Source: Tetraselmis striata
Taxonomy: Eukaryota > Chlorophyta > Chlorodendrophyceae > Chlorodendrales > Chlorodendraceae
Assembly (NCBI GenBank): GCA_006384855.1
Contig: VCJN01003431.1
Span: 62,001 to 126,000 of the forward strand
Direction of reading: 5' to 3'
Length of the DNA: 64,000 nt
Positions 23,201 to 34,986 of this stretch are shown here, piece after piece; position 1 is the stretch's first letter, and each line of letters starts with the position of its first letter. A model generated the notes under the pieces. It worked only from the letters and a program-made list of their open reading frames with translations, searched no databases and was not told the origin of the DNA. The position numbers were made by a program, and so were the translations under genes.

Positions 23201-26200
23201 CCAGCGGAGATGTCCATGGAGATGGCGGTGCCTATTGACTTTCAAGAAGCGTGGGCGGAGGCACAACGCTGCGTGAATGAGCGGGTGGTGGCGGCGGTGG
23301 AGGCCGATGACCCCGTGGTGCTGGATAGGGCGTTGAAGTGGAAGTACATGCTGCCGCAATTGTTGCTTAGGGCCCCGAGCCGTGGCGGGCGGCGGCGGCT
23401 ACAAGCCTTAGCGTGGCGCTTCCGCGCTTTCGCGGAGAGGCGCATGACCGAACTCGTGCGCTCATGGGACGACGCGCGCACTGAGGCGTTCTACGCGGAC
23501 ATGCCCGCCAGCGTCGAACGGACGCCGATCTCTTTGCGGCGCTGCTCGTGGGCACCGCTGATACCGTTGTAGCGTTGGTGGAGGACGGAGAGCTCTCCCG
23601 AGCGGCGGGCCGACTATCTTCTGAAGGTATGGGCGACTTGTCCGATCCTGCTATCCTCGCCTAGCTGCGCGACAAGCACCCGTCCCGTATGTAGCCACCC
23701 GATCCCAGACGCCACGTATGACATTCCGGTGGACGAGGCCACCCTGACGGTGGACATGCGCGTGCCGTACCAGCAACTCAAGCAGCACGTGGCGGCGGGG
23801 CCCTCAGGCATGCGCAACGAGTATCTCCGCTGCTTGGTGGGCGAATACGCCCCGGCGTCCGGGGCCGCGGCAGTCCGCGCCATGTCGGAGGTTGCCTCCA
23901 TGTACCTCCAAGGTCGCCTGCCCGGGTGGTTCAACCGGCTCTTCGCCTCTGCTAGGCTCGTGGCACCTGTCAAGAAGCTAGGCGAGGGGAGGGCGCCGGA
24001 CGTGCGGCCTGTGGCAGTCGGGGAGGCGGAGCGGCGCGCAGCGGAGCGGGCAGTGGTGGACAACATGAAGGAGGCGACAACATACGTGTCGGTGCTCGCT
24101 CCATCTCAACTCGGCGTTGGCATTCCCGCGGGCGACTCTGTGCTCATCCAGGGCGTCCGGCTCATCGCCGAGAAGCTTGGCCCACGTGCCGTCGTCGTCC
24201 ACACAGACCTTCGGAACGCTTACGACGAGGCATGGCGCCGCACTATCATCCAACGCCACATCGATTGCTCTCCACTACACCCTGTCATCCCTGCGCTCCT
24301 AGCCTCCCTCTCCACGGATTCGTATCTAGTCGTGGACGACCGGTCCGCCCCTCTGCGGTCGGAGGACGGCGTGCAACAGGGCGCACCTTTGGCCACGACT
24401 TCCTTTTGCGTCGCGATTCACCCCGAGGTACAGCAGTGTGATACCACGTTGGAGGTCAATGACGGGGCGGCGCGCTTCAACGCCGACGATGGATTTTTGG
24501 TGGGCCTTCCGGAGCTCGTTTGGCCGGCTCTTCACACCTTCCGCACGTCCATCAAGGCGTCCGTGGGGCTTGAGGTGCGCTTCGACAAGATGCAGGCGTA
24601 CAACGCAGACATGGAGGCCGCGCGGCGTGAGGCTCCGACCGACATCGAGGGGCCCGAGCTAGATAGCCATCACGGCATCGCGGTCCTCAACGTGCCGCTC
24701 GGATCGCCAGAGTATGTGCAGGCGTACATGCGCGGCAAGGCGGAGGAGCTACGACAGGAGGTGGACGCTAGCATGAGCAAGCTTCTGTCTGCCAAACCCA
24801 GCCGTGGGTACACCCACGCCTTGCATCACCACGCATGGGCCCTGCTCAAGCATTGCATGCAACACAAGGCGGGGCATTGGCTCCGAAATTGTCTTCCGTC
24901 CGAGGTGGAGGCCTTTGCGGAGGCGGTGGATGCCACCATCCTCGCGGCAGTCGAACGGGTGCTAGGGGTCTCTTTTGATCCCTCCACGTACGGCACCGAC
25001 ACCAATCCGGTGGTCACCGATTTCTTGGCGGAGCTTTTGCACGACCCCGACCCCATGGCAGCGGAGGTGGCTACCTTGAGCGAGGATGCAGTAGCCAGGG
25101 CGCGCAGCAGGCTTCACCTCCCCACTCGGTTGAAGGGAGCTGGCATCCGCCGCGTGGCTACCGTTCGTGATGCCGCCTTCATCGGCTGCATAAATGCCAT
25201 CCTCCCAAGGTTCCTGACTAGGAACTCCGGCACCCCCACCCCCACCCCTGGTTTCTTCGACCCACAGCTCGGGTCCGTACTTGGCCGAGGCAGCTTCAAC
25301 GCAACTTCTTCCGCCCGCCAGTATGACCACTTCCTCAACGATGCTCATGGGTCGGACAGCTACGCCGAGGAGATGCGCGAGGCGTGGGGCCGCCTCCAAG
25401 CGGCTACTGCTGGCCATCTCGGCGACGCAGATGCGCGCCAGATGGAGCGGGAAGTGGAGGCTGCGTCGGGCTCGCAAAAGGAGCTGACGGCATTTCTAGA
25501 CCAGGCCAACAACTCTCGGCTTCGAAATGAGGTGTGCGCTCTCCCTGCCACATGTAGGGAACGGATCTTGTTCAACCAGCTCGACGCGGCGTCAGGCATG
25601 TGGACAGTGGCCATCCCCACCGCGCGGACAGCCATGACTCCGCATGAGCTGCGGGAGGTCGCTGCCGGGTACTTTCTTCTGCCTAGCCCATGCTTGGCCC
25701 CGGTGGTTGGGAGCCACATCATTTTGCCCTCGACGGAGCACAACCCCGCCGTCACTGTTGACCTATACGGCGACGCGCTCATGAACCTCCCGGCGCATGG
25801 AGACGCTCATTGGCGTGTACAACACGACGCTATCGCATATGCCTTCCGCGATCACTGTGTTCACGACCTAGGTATCGCGGTACGGCGGGAGGTGGATGAC
25901 TTGTTCCAGCAGGCAGTGCCTCTCGGCAACACCGTACCTAGGGATGAACTCAAGGACCTAGTGCCGAACGCAGAGCTCTCCCTTCCGGCGTTCAACGCCG
26001 TGACCGGGAGTTATGATCCCCGGAGCTTGAAGTCCACGCTGTTGGAGTTCAAGACTATGCGGTACGGGGTCAAGTACAATGCAGTGCCCCGGGCCACGGC
26101 TGTGGATCGGTTTGAGCGCTTCCTGTTGGGCGACATACAACGGGGTTTGGCTGCGCGGGATGTGGCGTGGCACAACACGGAGCCCGGACAGAAGGGTCCT

Positions 26201-26410
26201 CTTCAAGACATCCTGGACATGTCGGAGTACACGGGCATGGTCTTCGGCATAGTGGGTGAGGTGAGCAGGGGGGTGCACCGCACAGTGGCTGCGTGGTATC
26301 GCATGCTTGGCTGCGTGCGGATCGGGGTGCCCTCTCATTGCGGGGCACTCGGTGCATCACCCGGGCTCACCAGGAGGCCTTGCTCGCAAGAGATTTCCTC
26401 GGGGTCTTGA
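23150..26410 (+). CDS. LINE1 reverse transcriptase with C-terminal restriction-like endonuclease
   Basis: The uninterrupted part is 23729-26410 (893 codons). Upstream coding (IDFQEAWAEAQRCV, KWKYMLPQLLLRAPSRGGRRR) joins it only through two frameshifts and two stops. RT motifs are clear: GPSGMRNEYL near residue 26-35, motif A VHTDLRNAYDEAW near 158, motif B GVQQGAPLA near 214, and the catalytic FNADDG near 250. The C-terminal 200 residues (HWRVQHDAIAYAFRDHCVHD, RREVDD, LLEFKTMRYG near 772) have the spacing and E-x-K of restriction-like endonucleases found downstream of RT in R2-like and related LINEs. This part is the one conserved in the 7.5-kb fragment. Whether the Asp of PD-(D/E)XK is present needs alignment. 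Confidence 0.85.
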
Positions 26411-26574
26411 GCTTGGTGGCCGCTCGAGAGCGCGCTCGCTGCCTCATCAGACGGCGCAGATTCGTCTGCCATCCCGTTGCTGAAGCTGTACATCACGTCC
26501 GAGGATCACCCACACACACACGTGCACGCGTGGCCCGGACTCTGAACCGTGTGCGCATCACTCATCCATCCCGC

Positions 26575-26760
26575 CTTATGCGGGATGCGGGCCGCTTTTA
26601 GGCGGCTTGCTGTGTTGTTTTTCTAATTCTGAGGAACTGCCCTTTTTGTAATTTACACCAGTACCGTCTTATGCGGGATGCGGGCCGCTTTTAGGCGGCT
26701 TGCTGTGTTGATTTTCTAATTCTGGGGAACTGCCCTTTTTGTAATTCACACCAGTACCTG
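26575..26760 (+). repeat. LINE1 3' tail: two tandem 93-bp units with hairpin
   Basis: Two nearly identical 93-base units (26575-26667 and 26668-26760) follow the RT stop codon. Each carries the small hairpin GCCGC-TTTTAG-GCGGC and ends TTTGTAATT(T/C)ACACCAGTACC. Tandemly repeated 3' ends are known in several LINE groups, and 3' hairpins can serve as RT recognition sites. The corresponding stem in the 8.3-kb copy differs in sequence but still pairs. Confidence 0.88.
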
Positions 26761-26970
26761 GTACCGCGCTCCACTGCGCCGCGGCCGCCGCGCCCGGCGG
26801 AGGCACCGCAGGCGGCCCTCGGCCGCGCCCGCATGTAGCGACTAGTGCATGCGGGGCGAGGACGCTGGTTTATTGTTCCTGTTGAGGATTCACGTTCACT
26901 ACGACAGCGCCTTCTGCCTACGCACCACAGGGTTTCGGCGTGCTAGATGGGCTGCGCATTGGCTAGCACT
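26761..26970. other. Spacer upstream of gene B
   Basis: A GC-rich spacer between the LINE1 3' end and the first methionines of gene B. Three in-frame ATGs (26947, 26971, 26980) precede the first exon's conserved-looking part. No promoter element is identifiable. Confidence 0.4.
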
Positions 26971-28488
26971 ATGTCAGCAATGCCACAAACGGAGACGTAT
27001 ACGGTCGAGCCGGAGCGCCTCGTGCGCCGGACGAAGTTTTACGCGGAGCGCGCCGGCGCTGCGGAGGAGTATGTAGGTGACACCCCGCTGCCCGTTATTC
27101 GGAGCCTTGCCGAGCCCTGCCGCTGCCCTGCCGCCGCCGACCCACCCTTCACCCAGTCCCAGCGATATCAGCATTACCACCAGGACATACGCAAGTTGGC
27201 AGGCATCTCCCCAGCCACGTGTACCTCCTGCCCGCCCATACTCTTTGCACTCCAAGCTGTGTCGCTGAAAATAACTTGGCTGTTTTGTTGGTATTTTTCA
27301 CCTCCGGAACCCCCGCCCCCCACGCCCCCCCTTCCCTGCCCGCAGCCGGGATGGAAGCGCTGCTGACGTCCAAGTGCGGCGCCGCCGTATTGGCCATGTC
27401 GAAGGAGGAGCTGCACGGCGTCCTAAACAACGACGCCTACAAGGTTGTGCCCTTCTCAGCACCGCGAAGCGGCTGTCGCCGCAGCTGCCGTATGACATCC
27501 GACAGCGCGGGGGGGGGGGGGGGGGGGGGGGGGGGGTCTAATCCGGCGGGTCGGCTCGCTGCTGAGCGATGCTGTGCCGACACGCCTCTCAGGCGAAGAT
27601 GCACAAGATGTACGCCAAGTACTACGGCGGCGTATCGGCCGACTTTGCGCTGAACGTGCGCAAGACGCCGGTGCCGCTGATAGACATCGAGAAGGCGCAC
27701 CCCGGGGTGTGGCGGGAGCTGCTGGCCGCGCTGCAGCGACTGACTGCCATCCGGCCGTACGACTCCGAGGTGCAGACCGTTCTGAAGGAGTACTTTGCTG
27801 GCTTCGTCACGGACAAGGTGCGGCTCTGCCTTTTGGTCTGATAATGAAGAGGGAGACCTGTGCGGCTGGCCGCGCTCGCCGGTGTGTCGCGCGCTGCCCC
27901 TGCCGCTGTGAATCTCCGGCCGGCTAAATTGACGTGCTGCGCTACGGCGATTCGCTGCTGTGGTTGGGCAGGACATGGTCCAGCGCGCGATGGCCAACGG
28001 CGTGTCCAGTAGCATTGAATGGCTGACGCTGGGCGAAGGCGACAAGCGGCAGCTCGTGGCCATCGCGACCGGGAGCACGGTGGAGGAGGTGTCGCATGTG
28101 GAGACCAGCCTGATGCAGCTCGTGCAGGAGGCGATCATCAAGGCGCAGGTGAGCGGGGGATGCTGCGTGTAGCCAGGGGATAGGGCGGGCGGAAGGCAGC
28201 CCCTGTGGTATAGCTTGGGTGGCTTGAGGCGTAGGCATCTGGACCCCATAGCCCTCCTGCTGGTTTTTAATAGACCCCCCCTTTCCCTCCCCCCCCTTCC
28301 CTCGCGCTCACGGTTTCCCATCCACAGGCGGAGCAGATCTTCAAGAAGCAGGGAGTTGTCATCGACCGCACCGAGCGCCTGGCAAATAGCCTCGGAAAGC
28401 TCGCAGGCTCAGTGTCTCGCATCAACAAGGACGCCCGGGATAACAAGCGCACCATGAAGCACGCGCTCTTTGCTGGCAGGTGCGCCCT

Positions 28489-28520
<32 letters not shown>

Positions 28521-31388
28521 CCCCCATATCCCTCCTGTGTCGCCATCCACTCGCACTGGTTCCGGCACTGCCGCCGCACGTCATCTGCGCTTCCTTTCCA
28601 CGCAGCGCCGCTCGCGAGCCTGGTCATGCCTCAGGCACATACTGCCGCAGCGCGCCGGATGCAAACCACCCCGCTCTCTGCGTGCCACCACTAGCGATAC
28701 CTCTCCCGCGTGTTCCCATCCCTCGGTGAAGATGCGCGCCAAAGCAGCAGGAATGAGGCCTGGGCTGGCAGCATGGCGCGCCCCCACGCTCCGTGCTCTG
28801 TGCTTGGGCGGGCATCAAGTAAAACGCCGCGCGCTGAGGAGGTGCATTGTCACTGCGTGCAGGCGGTCGTCGGACCGCGCTTTCCTGGTGCTCCAGAACA
28901 TGTTCTGCCTGCAGCACCTGGAGGGCATCATCGGGACGTCCGCCATTGGCGCCATGCAGATCCTGCACCGCGTGTCGCAGAAGGCATCAGGCTCGGGCAT
29001 CAAGCCGGCCGACGGCGTGGGCGGCCTGTGGGGCGCGCCGCTGCAGCCCACCGTCAACCCCGACGCGATGCTGATCGGCACCCACGCACACGAGCTGCAG
29101 AGCATCACCCAACAGATGCTGCATCCGCTGGACTACGAGGCTGGCGGTGGCACCCCTGTCTGCGTCTCCACCCTCGCCTCGCACCTGCTGTTCCTCTCCT
29201 CCAATGGAGGGCTCAAGGCGGGCACCGCGCTGGCAGACACCTTTGGTGCGTAAGAGCTGTATCCCCCCCCCCCCCCCCCCTGGGATGATAAGGCCCCATA
29301 GGCATCTCCTTTGTTACATATACATGTACATATACACATATAGGCCTAAGTACAGACATACGGGTGTCGGCGTGATGGCAACAGCAAGCACTGCGATAAA
29401 GGACCCGCCCTGCGTGTCAGTTTAGGTGCGGATGGATGCCTCGGCGTCTGTAGACATATGTACACATGCAAATGCGCCTAGCCCCCAGGTTTGCTCGCCA
29501 TGACTCAGACGCTCTGTCGCCTACCCTGCCATGCGCTGCAGGCACCCAGGCGTTTGTGGAGCTGGCCATGGCGGCCGACGTGCCGAGCGAGTTTGTGGAG
29601 GACATGGCCAAACTGAGCGCGGAGCCGCCCATTCCTGCGGGTAAGGAGTTCGCTCGCACCGCTGAAGCGGGGGGCTCTCCGCTGTGCAGGCAGCTCGCAC
29701 AGTCCATACCCCTCTCCCCCTCCGCCTTGGCCCCTCCCCGATCCTCTCCTCACGCCGGCCCACGAACCCAAACCCACCTTGGAGCCGTCATCAACCTCCC
29801 CCCCCCCCCCACCCCCCCCACCCCCCCCCCCCCCACCCCCGCCTTCCTTACAGCAACCAAACATGCCGCTTTTATACGCCTGAAGGCGATAACAACAGTG
29901 CAATACAGCGGACCCCCCTTTCGGGCACCGGTAACGCTGCCAGTCACAAGTCGACTGCAGCACCGTGCCTGCGCACATCGTCCTAGAACCCAAATTATGT
30001 GCAGCCCGCATGCATTGCTGAAGCGGCAGCCACGCCATCCCTTTCGCCTTGGACATCCATCATTAAGTTGCAAGAGTAGCAACCTCGGACATCACGGCTT
30101 CTACTTATCCTTATCGGTAGTCGGGTGACCACAGGTGTTGGTATTTGTTGGTATTTGTCACCGGGCGGCATCTGCTATCAGTGTCCCGAGTCGCTGTACC
30201 CAATGCTGTCCGGCACTCTGGCTCCGGCCGTGCCGGTGGATAACGTGCCGCCCGGGGCGGTGCGCAGGCAGCAAGGTGTTCGACCTGATCAAGATCTGGC
30301 GCATCGACTCGGGCGAGTACGCGGAGATTGCGGCGATCATCCTGGACGCGTGGAAGAGGCGCTGCCAGGTCGCAAAGGCACAGGGGCTGGAGCCCATCGC
30401 GCGGCCAGTGCTGATGCACTCCAACCTGGGCAGCGTGGAGGAGCTGCTGGAGACTGTGGCCCTGCAGGTCTGCCCCCATGTACTCCCCTCGTGGTTAGGG
30501 GCTCAAGGTCAAGGCAGGATATATACATTATATATAGATATGTATGCTAGTACCATATGTAAATATATATGTAAATATATTGAATGTGCTTGTACCGAAG
30601 CGACAGTCGCTTACAATGCTGCTCGAGTGCAGCTGCTAACGCTCAGCCCAACGCCGGCAGGAGGACATCCGCCCCTTTGCGCTCGGCTTTGGCACCCTCC
30701 TGGACGGCTTCCAAGACTTTGAGCTGGAGGGGGAGACTGCCAAGATCAGCCTTGCAAGCATCGTCATGAAGGCCGTGCAAGCCAGGCCGCCGCCCAAGTT
30801 TGCCTCCAAGTACCCAAACACCAACAGCAAAATCGTGCGCCCCCCTGCGCCCACACGCTTGGCATGTCTGTTTAGAACAAAAACCCTAAAACCCCGTCCC
30901 ACAACACCAAGAACGTCTTTGCAGCGCAAGCCATCTAAAACCCCATATGTACACCCAAATTAAGGTGGTCAGCCCTTACTAGGGTTTACATTTGAGTCTC
31001 AGGATAGGCTCAGAAGCCGCGATAAAGATCGGCTTGATTTTGATGCTCGATCCTGAAGGCTGAAGGCTCGTTGTTCCAGTGGCGGGGTGGGGAGGATGCA
31101 GCGCGCTGCTTTGACCAAACCCACTCAGAGCGCAGAGCGGCGATTATGGGGCATGTCCGCACTATGTTGGCTTGAATTGACACTGGTGTGCCGTTGACAC
31201 AGGTGTGCGCCTGCAAGCTGGGGGACGACGTGGCAGGGAAGAACCAGTTTGACCCGCGAGTGCCGGAGGAGGCGGCCATGGCGCTCAAGGCAGAGATGGA
31301 GCAGATGCGCAGCACGCACACGGCGCGCCCCTTCCCGAACAACACCCGCCGCCCCGATTCATCAGGGAGGATTGGTGGAATGCCGTGA
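26971..31388 (+). CDS. Gene B: multi-exon helical protein of unknown function
   Basis: Exons with matching phases: 26971-27076, 27346 to about 27443 or beyond, 27593-27817, 27972-28148, 28328-28479, 28863-29245, 29542-29640, 30268-30467, 30661-30834 and 31203-31388 with stop. Distinctive pieces are RLVRRTKFYAERAGAA, MHKMYAKYYGGVSADFALNV, MVQRAMANGVSSSIEWLTLG, RTERLANSLGKLAGSVSRIN, RAFLVLQNMFCLQHLEGIIG, KVFDLIKIWRIDSGEYAEIA and EDIRPFALGFGTLLDGFQDF. There is no signal peptide or clear membrane helix, and it is mostly alpha-helical in composition. Exon 2 is uncertain: after NNDAYKVVPF a one-base shift would give STAKRLSPQLPYDIRQR running into a 27-base G run, so an assembly error is likely. I do not recognise the family. 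It is intact enough to be a working host gene. Confidence 0.7.
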
Positions 31389-31429
31389 TATGTGATGCTG
31401 GGCACACCCATTGAATATGTGAAACCCGT

Positions 31430-31845
31430 ATTTATGTGAGGGGATGAAGATTATCAGCCATACAAAGTATAAAGATAAAGAATACTTATGTGAATAAGGG
31501 CTGTAGGTTATCAGCCACAAATATTAGAAGATGAGTAGAAAATAATTATGTGGAGGGCTAGAGATTATCAGCCATACAAAGTACATAAGAATAAATAAAG
31601 TACACAAGAATAAATAAATATTTGTGGATAAAGGGTCTGGGTTATCAGCCAAACAAAGCATAAGAATGAATAGTACTTATGTGGATGGCTGTAAATGTTC
31701 AGCCACACAAAGTATGTCAGAATAGGCAATGCTTTTGTGGAGGGCTGTAGATTATCAGCCATAATAGAAAGTTGAAGCACAGTTCACACGTATGTGGTGG
31801 GATGTATATCATCAGCCTGAGAAAGTTAAAGAATAATTATGATTT
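31430..31845 (+). repeat. ~55-bp minisatellite, about 7 imperfect units
   Basis: Units share GGGCTGTAGATTATCAGCCA, an ACAAAGTA(CA)TAAGAATAA core and an end ACTTATGTGG. They differ by 10-30% and by internal duplication (the third unit repeats ACAAGAATAAATAA). The array begins just after the stop codon of gene B. Confidence 0.88.
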
Positions 31846-32684
31846 CCCTGCTACAAAGAACATCCACGTACTTCCACTGGCAACACCGTAGTATATAGGG
31901 TTCGATTCACACAGTAATCGCCGCGCGCTCAGGAGACTGAATGTGCTTCCCTATGCCGCACTGCATTATGCCAGCGTAGCGCCGCACCGTTACTGCAGAG
32001 TATAGTGAATCGGATATTGATAGTTCATTCGAAGTACATAGGATGGATGGGTCGTGGTGTTTGTCCTGGTGGGGCGCAGGGCGGAAGGGGAGCCCTCCCG
32101 AGGCTGTATCTGCACACTAGGATGGGGAGGGCTACTATGATGCCGCGGCTGGGATGCGAATAGAAGTACGGCAAGCTGCTCGAAACGTGTGACAGCCGCC
32201 GAAGTGGCAATATGGATTCAGCACCTGAGAGCGATCCGGACAGTCACTGGTTTTGCGGCTTAGGGCTTCATTCAGGGTCAGCATACGACCCTACGCCACC
32301 ACAGCCCGCTGTGCCTGCCAAAAGACACAATGCGGATATCACTCCAGCAGACCTGTTGTGGACGACGTTCCATGCAGGCAGAATGCAACCTCGAATAGTG
32401 GCTCGTGTTTGAGTTGAATGCTTTTTGGTTTATGAACACTCGTAGGTAGGCAGGTGAAGCGCTGGTGTGTAGGTACCTCATGGCGCTACCACCAGGGAGG
32501 TCGGCTCTCCAGTATAAGTGTATCCCCAGTAGTTGCCCATGGAATATATAGCTCCAACGGGTGAGTGAGGGCCAAAGCGTGTGTCAGTTGCCAATCGCGC
32601 TCGATAGTGACACCGGCACACAGGCCACCAACGGGCCACCCTCATGTTGCCGCCTGACTTGTCTGTTTGCTGCGCTGGGTGCAG

Positions 32685-32763
32685 ATCAAGAATGCTGACC
32701 TGGTATCGCAGAAGCTTGCTGAAGCCTACCGAGCTGTGGCCAGGGACATGGTCCTCGGTAAAT
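32685..32763 (+). CDS. Possible alternative last exon of gene B
   Basis: A GGGTGCAG acceptor precedes an open frame IKNADLVSQKLAEAYRAVAR ending VLGK and a stop. Joined to the donor at 30834 it is in phase (both phase 0) and gives an amphipathic helical tail that fits gene B better in composition than exon 31203-31388. It could be alternative splicing or an independent remnant. Confidence 0.35.
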
Positions 32764-33090
32764 GAGCATCTTGAGGCCAATTTGTTAATCCGGGGCCCGC
32801 TATCTCTACCCCTTTTTGTGGGCGGGGTGGCGCCGCGCATGATTGGGTGATGACAGCTTGGCCGGGGGTTGAGTGAGGGGCTGTTTGTACGGGTACGTAT
32901 TTGCTGCGCCTTCAAGTCCGCCAAGCGGCGGCTTGCTGGCGTTGGCGGAACAGAGACAAATCAACCGAAACGAGTATTGTAAATTTCACATCATGTCCAC
33001 GGATAAAGTAGTCGCTATTATATATACTTCCCACGGCATGACGGACGATTGCGCATGTGGATGGACGAACATGGATGTACATGGGCGCCG

Positions 33091-33145
33091 GAGCACTTGA
33101 CGGAACTTGGTTTATCAGGAGCACTTGACGGAACTTGGTTTATCA
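33091..33145. repeat. Perfect 28-bp tandem duplication
   Basis: The sequence starting GAGCACTTGACGGAACTTGG occurs twice head-to-tail (33091-33118 and 33119-33145). Perfect identity implies a recent event. Confidence 0.92.
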
Positions 33146-34144
33146 ACCTGCCATGTATGGGTTGCACTCGGCACTCATTGACGTACGACGTCGCTTGAAT
33201 CGCGGCTGTATGGAGTTCGATTTATCATATACTACAGGCGCGACAATGTGCCCCAGTCCCCCAATGGACAACGACCGGGTCAGTGCGCCTCGGCTTTACG
33301 GATCATGTGGAGTCGGAGGCCGTCCTGCACCACCACGCGGGTACCGACGTTTCCCGCCACTATTTGAATTATGTCAAGGAAAGCGTTGCATGGCAGGGCA
33401 TGAAAAGAGCTTGCTTGAGATGCTGCTGCTGTAGCTGCCATTGTTTGTGGCGCAACGGTGCGTAGGTCGAAGCGCACGTTGTGGCCTATGTCGCCCATCG
33501 CCCCATGACCCACGCCAACCAACATGCAGAGTTGCAGGGCCAAAAGGGAGACTAACATGCTGCCATGAACTGGCACCCCTATAAATGCCAAACAACCTGC
33601 CAGCACTTCCGCAAGGCAGCCCATCACCTGCCCCCCTGATACAATGATATGCACCCCATCCCGTGCCCCCCCCCCCCCCTTTCTTTTTCCCCAATCAACG
33701 TTACCCTTCCGCAGATGCGGTGTTGTCATCTCAAGTGGAAAGAATTGGTGGGGCCTGTGGGCCGGGCGCCACACAGCTACATGTTTCCTCGTGATTTCAT
33801 GTTTGCGCGAGATATTGTGGCAATTTGGGTTGGGCAAGGCTGATGGTTGTACAAGTGTCCGCTGCGCCGTCAAGTCTGCCCAAGTGGCGGCGTGCGGGCA
33901 GTGGCGGGGTAGAATAAATGCAGCAATAATGCAGTTTTTTCATGACATCAATCCAGATTTTGTGATGTCGTCGCATGCCAAGTTTGCTCTGCACATATGG
34001 TTTCTCGGCATGTGAAGGAATATGTATCATCGATACCAGCATACTGGGCCAGCATACTCGATACCAGCATACCAGCAAACTTGATTTGCCAATAACGTGC
34101 TACACTGAAAGCAATACGAAATCCGCGCATGATGTATCTGCGGG

Positions 34145-34215
34145 CAACCTTTCTGATTGTCTTTTTTTTTTGGCGATTTCCTGATGTCGCCTTCTGCTGC
34201 TAGCTCATGTAACTA
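34145..34215 (+). repeat. Dispersed repeat, copy 1 (see 60378 and 60815)
   Basis: The block from CCTTTCTGATTGTC through GGCGATTTCCTGATGTCGCC to TTCTGCTGCTAGCTCATGTA recurs, in the same orientation, at about 60378-60440 and 60815-60885. It is non-coding and could be part of a SINE or MITE. Confidence 0.8.
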
Positions 34216-34493
34216 AATGTATCTGCGGGCAACCGCATAATATATAGCCATAAGTAGATCCGTTATTGCAGGAGTATGGAATCAACCAGAGCCGCAAGGA
34301 TCAATCGTAGCAGTCGCTACATTGTACCGCCCCGCCTCCATCGACCCGCCGACCCGGGCCCGGCGTCCGTCGACGGACGGGTGGCGAGGCGGATGGGCGA
34401 CGGTCATACGGCGTCCGGCGACGGAGGAACGACGGCGTCCGGCGTCCGGGTCCGATCCGCGCGGCGGGCTCGGCGCTTCGCGCCATGCACCCG

Positions 34494-34528
<35 letters not shown>

Positions 34529-34661
34529 TAGACCTGACGAACGACGAACGACCGAAGGCCGGCGGCTGGGCGGCCGGTATCCTTACCACCACCGGTACCT
34601 GCGCGTAGTTGTAATTCACACCGGTACGAGGTATACAGGCTGCCCGATGGCAACTTGGGGG

Positions 34662-34933
34662 TTTCAAAGTTGAGTCTAGTTTTGCCAAAAAGGGCGCGCA
34701 GGCTGTTTTACACGGTCAAGAGCCGAAATTGAACGCAGCGAAAACTGGAAGATGGCAGGCTCAGCTGTTCTGGCTGCTTTTATGTCTACTCGTGCTGCAC
34801 CCAACAAGGGCGCAACAACAGTTACTAGTTCCGGTACCACTGAGCAGCACTTGTAGCTAAAAAGCGGTTAGGTCAAGGATGGAAACCCCATAAACTAGTT
34901 TAGATCATTTCAAAGTTGAGTCTGGTTTTGCCA
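34662..34933 (-). repeat. B1-A2-B2 terminal repeat block of the YR element
   Basis: B2 at 34662-34687 and B1 at 34908-34933 are near-identical 26-base repeats flanking A2 (34688-34907). A2 matches the far end of the element at 49762-49939. The same order and related sequences occur at 53462-53868 in another element. Confidence 0.88.
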
Positions 34934-34986
34934 GTCTTGAGCGAACGCAGAGAGCGGTGGATTGACGGAGAAGGGGTAGCGCCAAG

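Larger units (their letters stand above)
21990..26760 (+). mobile_element. LINE1: REL-type non-LTR retrotransposon
   Basis: The element spans a Pro/Ser/Ala-rich upstream reading region (22100-23200), a long RT/endonuclease ORF and a tandemly repeated 3' tail. The 5' border is uncertain (chosen at the GGTACC cluster); the 3' border follows the second tail repeat. There is no LTR or TIR. Frame breaks at the 26-base G run (22921-22946), near 23155, near 23515 and near 23700, with stops at about 23662 and 23692, mean the copy is either slightly decayed or carries homopolymer assembly errors. The 7.49-8.31 kb fragment is a second, older copy. Confidence 0.85.
31846..34661. other. Intergenic, repeats but no supported gene
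   Basis: Apart from the exon-like piece at 32685 I see no gene I can support. The - strand ORF at 33280-33873 and the + strand ORFs at 33640-34015 face each other and lack recognisable domains. Two segments, about 32890-32930 and 33855-33895, resemble each other (CTGCGCCKTCAAGTC followed by GCGGCGG), suggesting diverged dispersed repeats. A poly(C) run of more than 30 bases lies at about 34494-34527. Confidence 0.35.

Noticed and set aside
22558-23217. 219-codon - strand ORF
   Set aside because: Antisense of the LINE1 5' coding region; open because of high GC content.
27437-28321. 294-codon - strand ORF
   Set aside because: Crosses gene B exons and introns and a poly-G run; arginine/serine-rich shadow translation.
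33280-33873. 197-codon - strand ORF
   Set aside because: Contains a poly-G-derived glycine run and no recognisable domain; a weak case for an exon but not supported.
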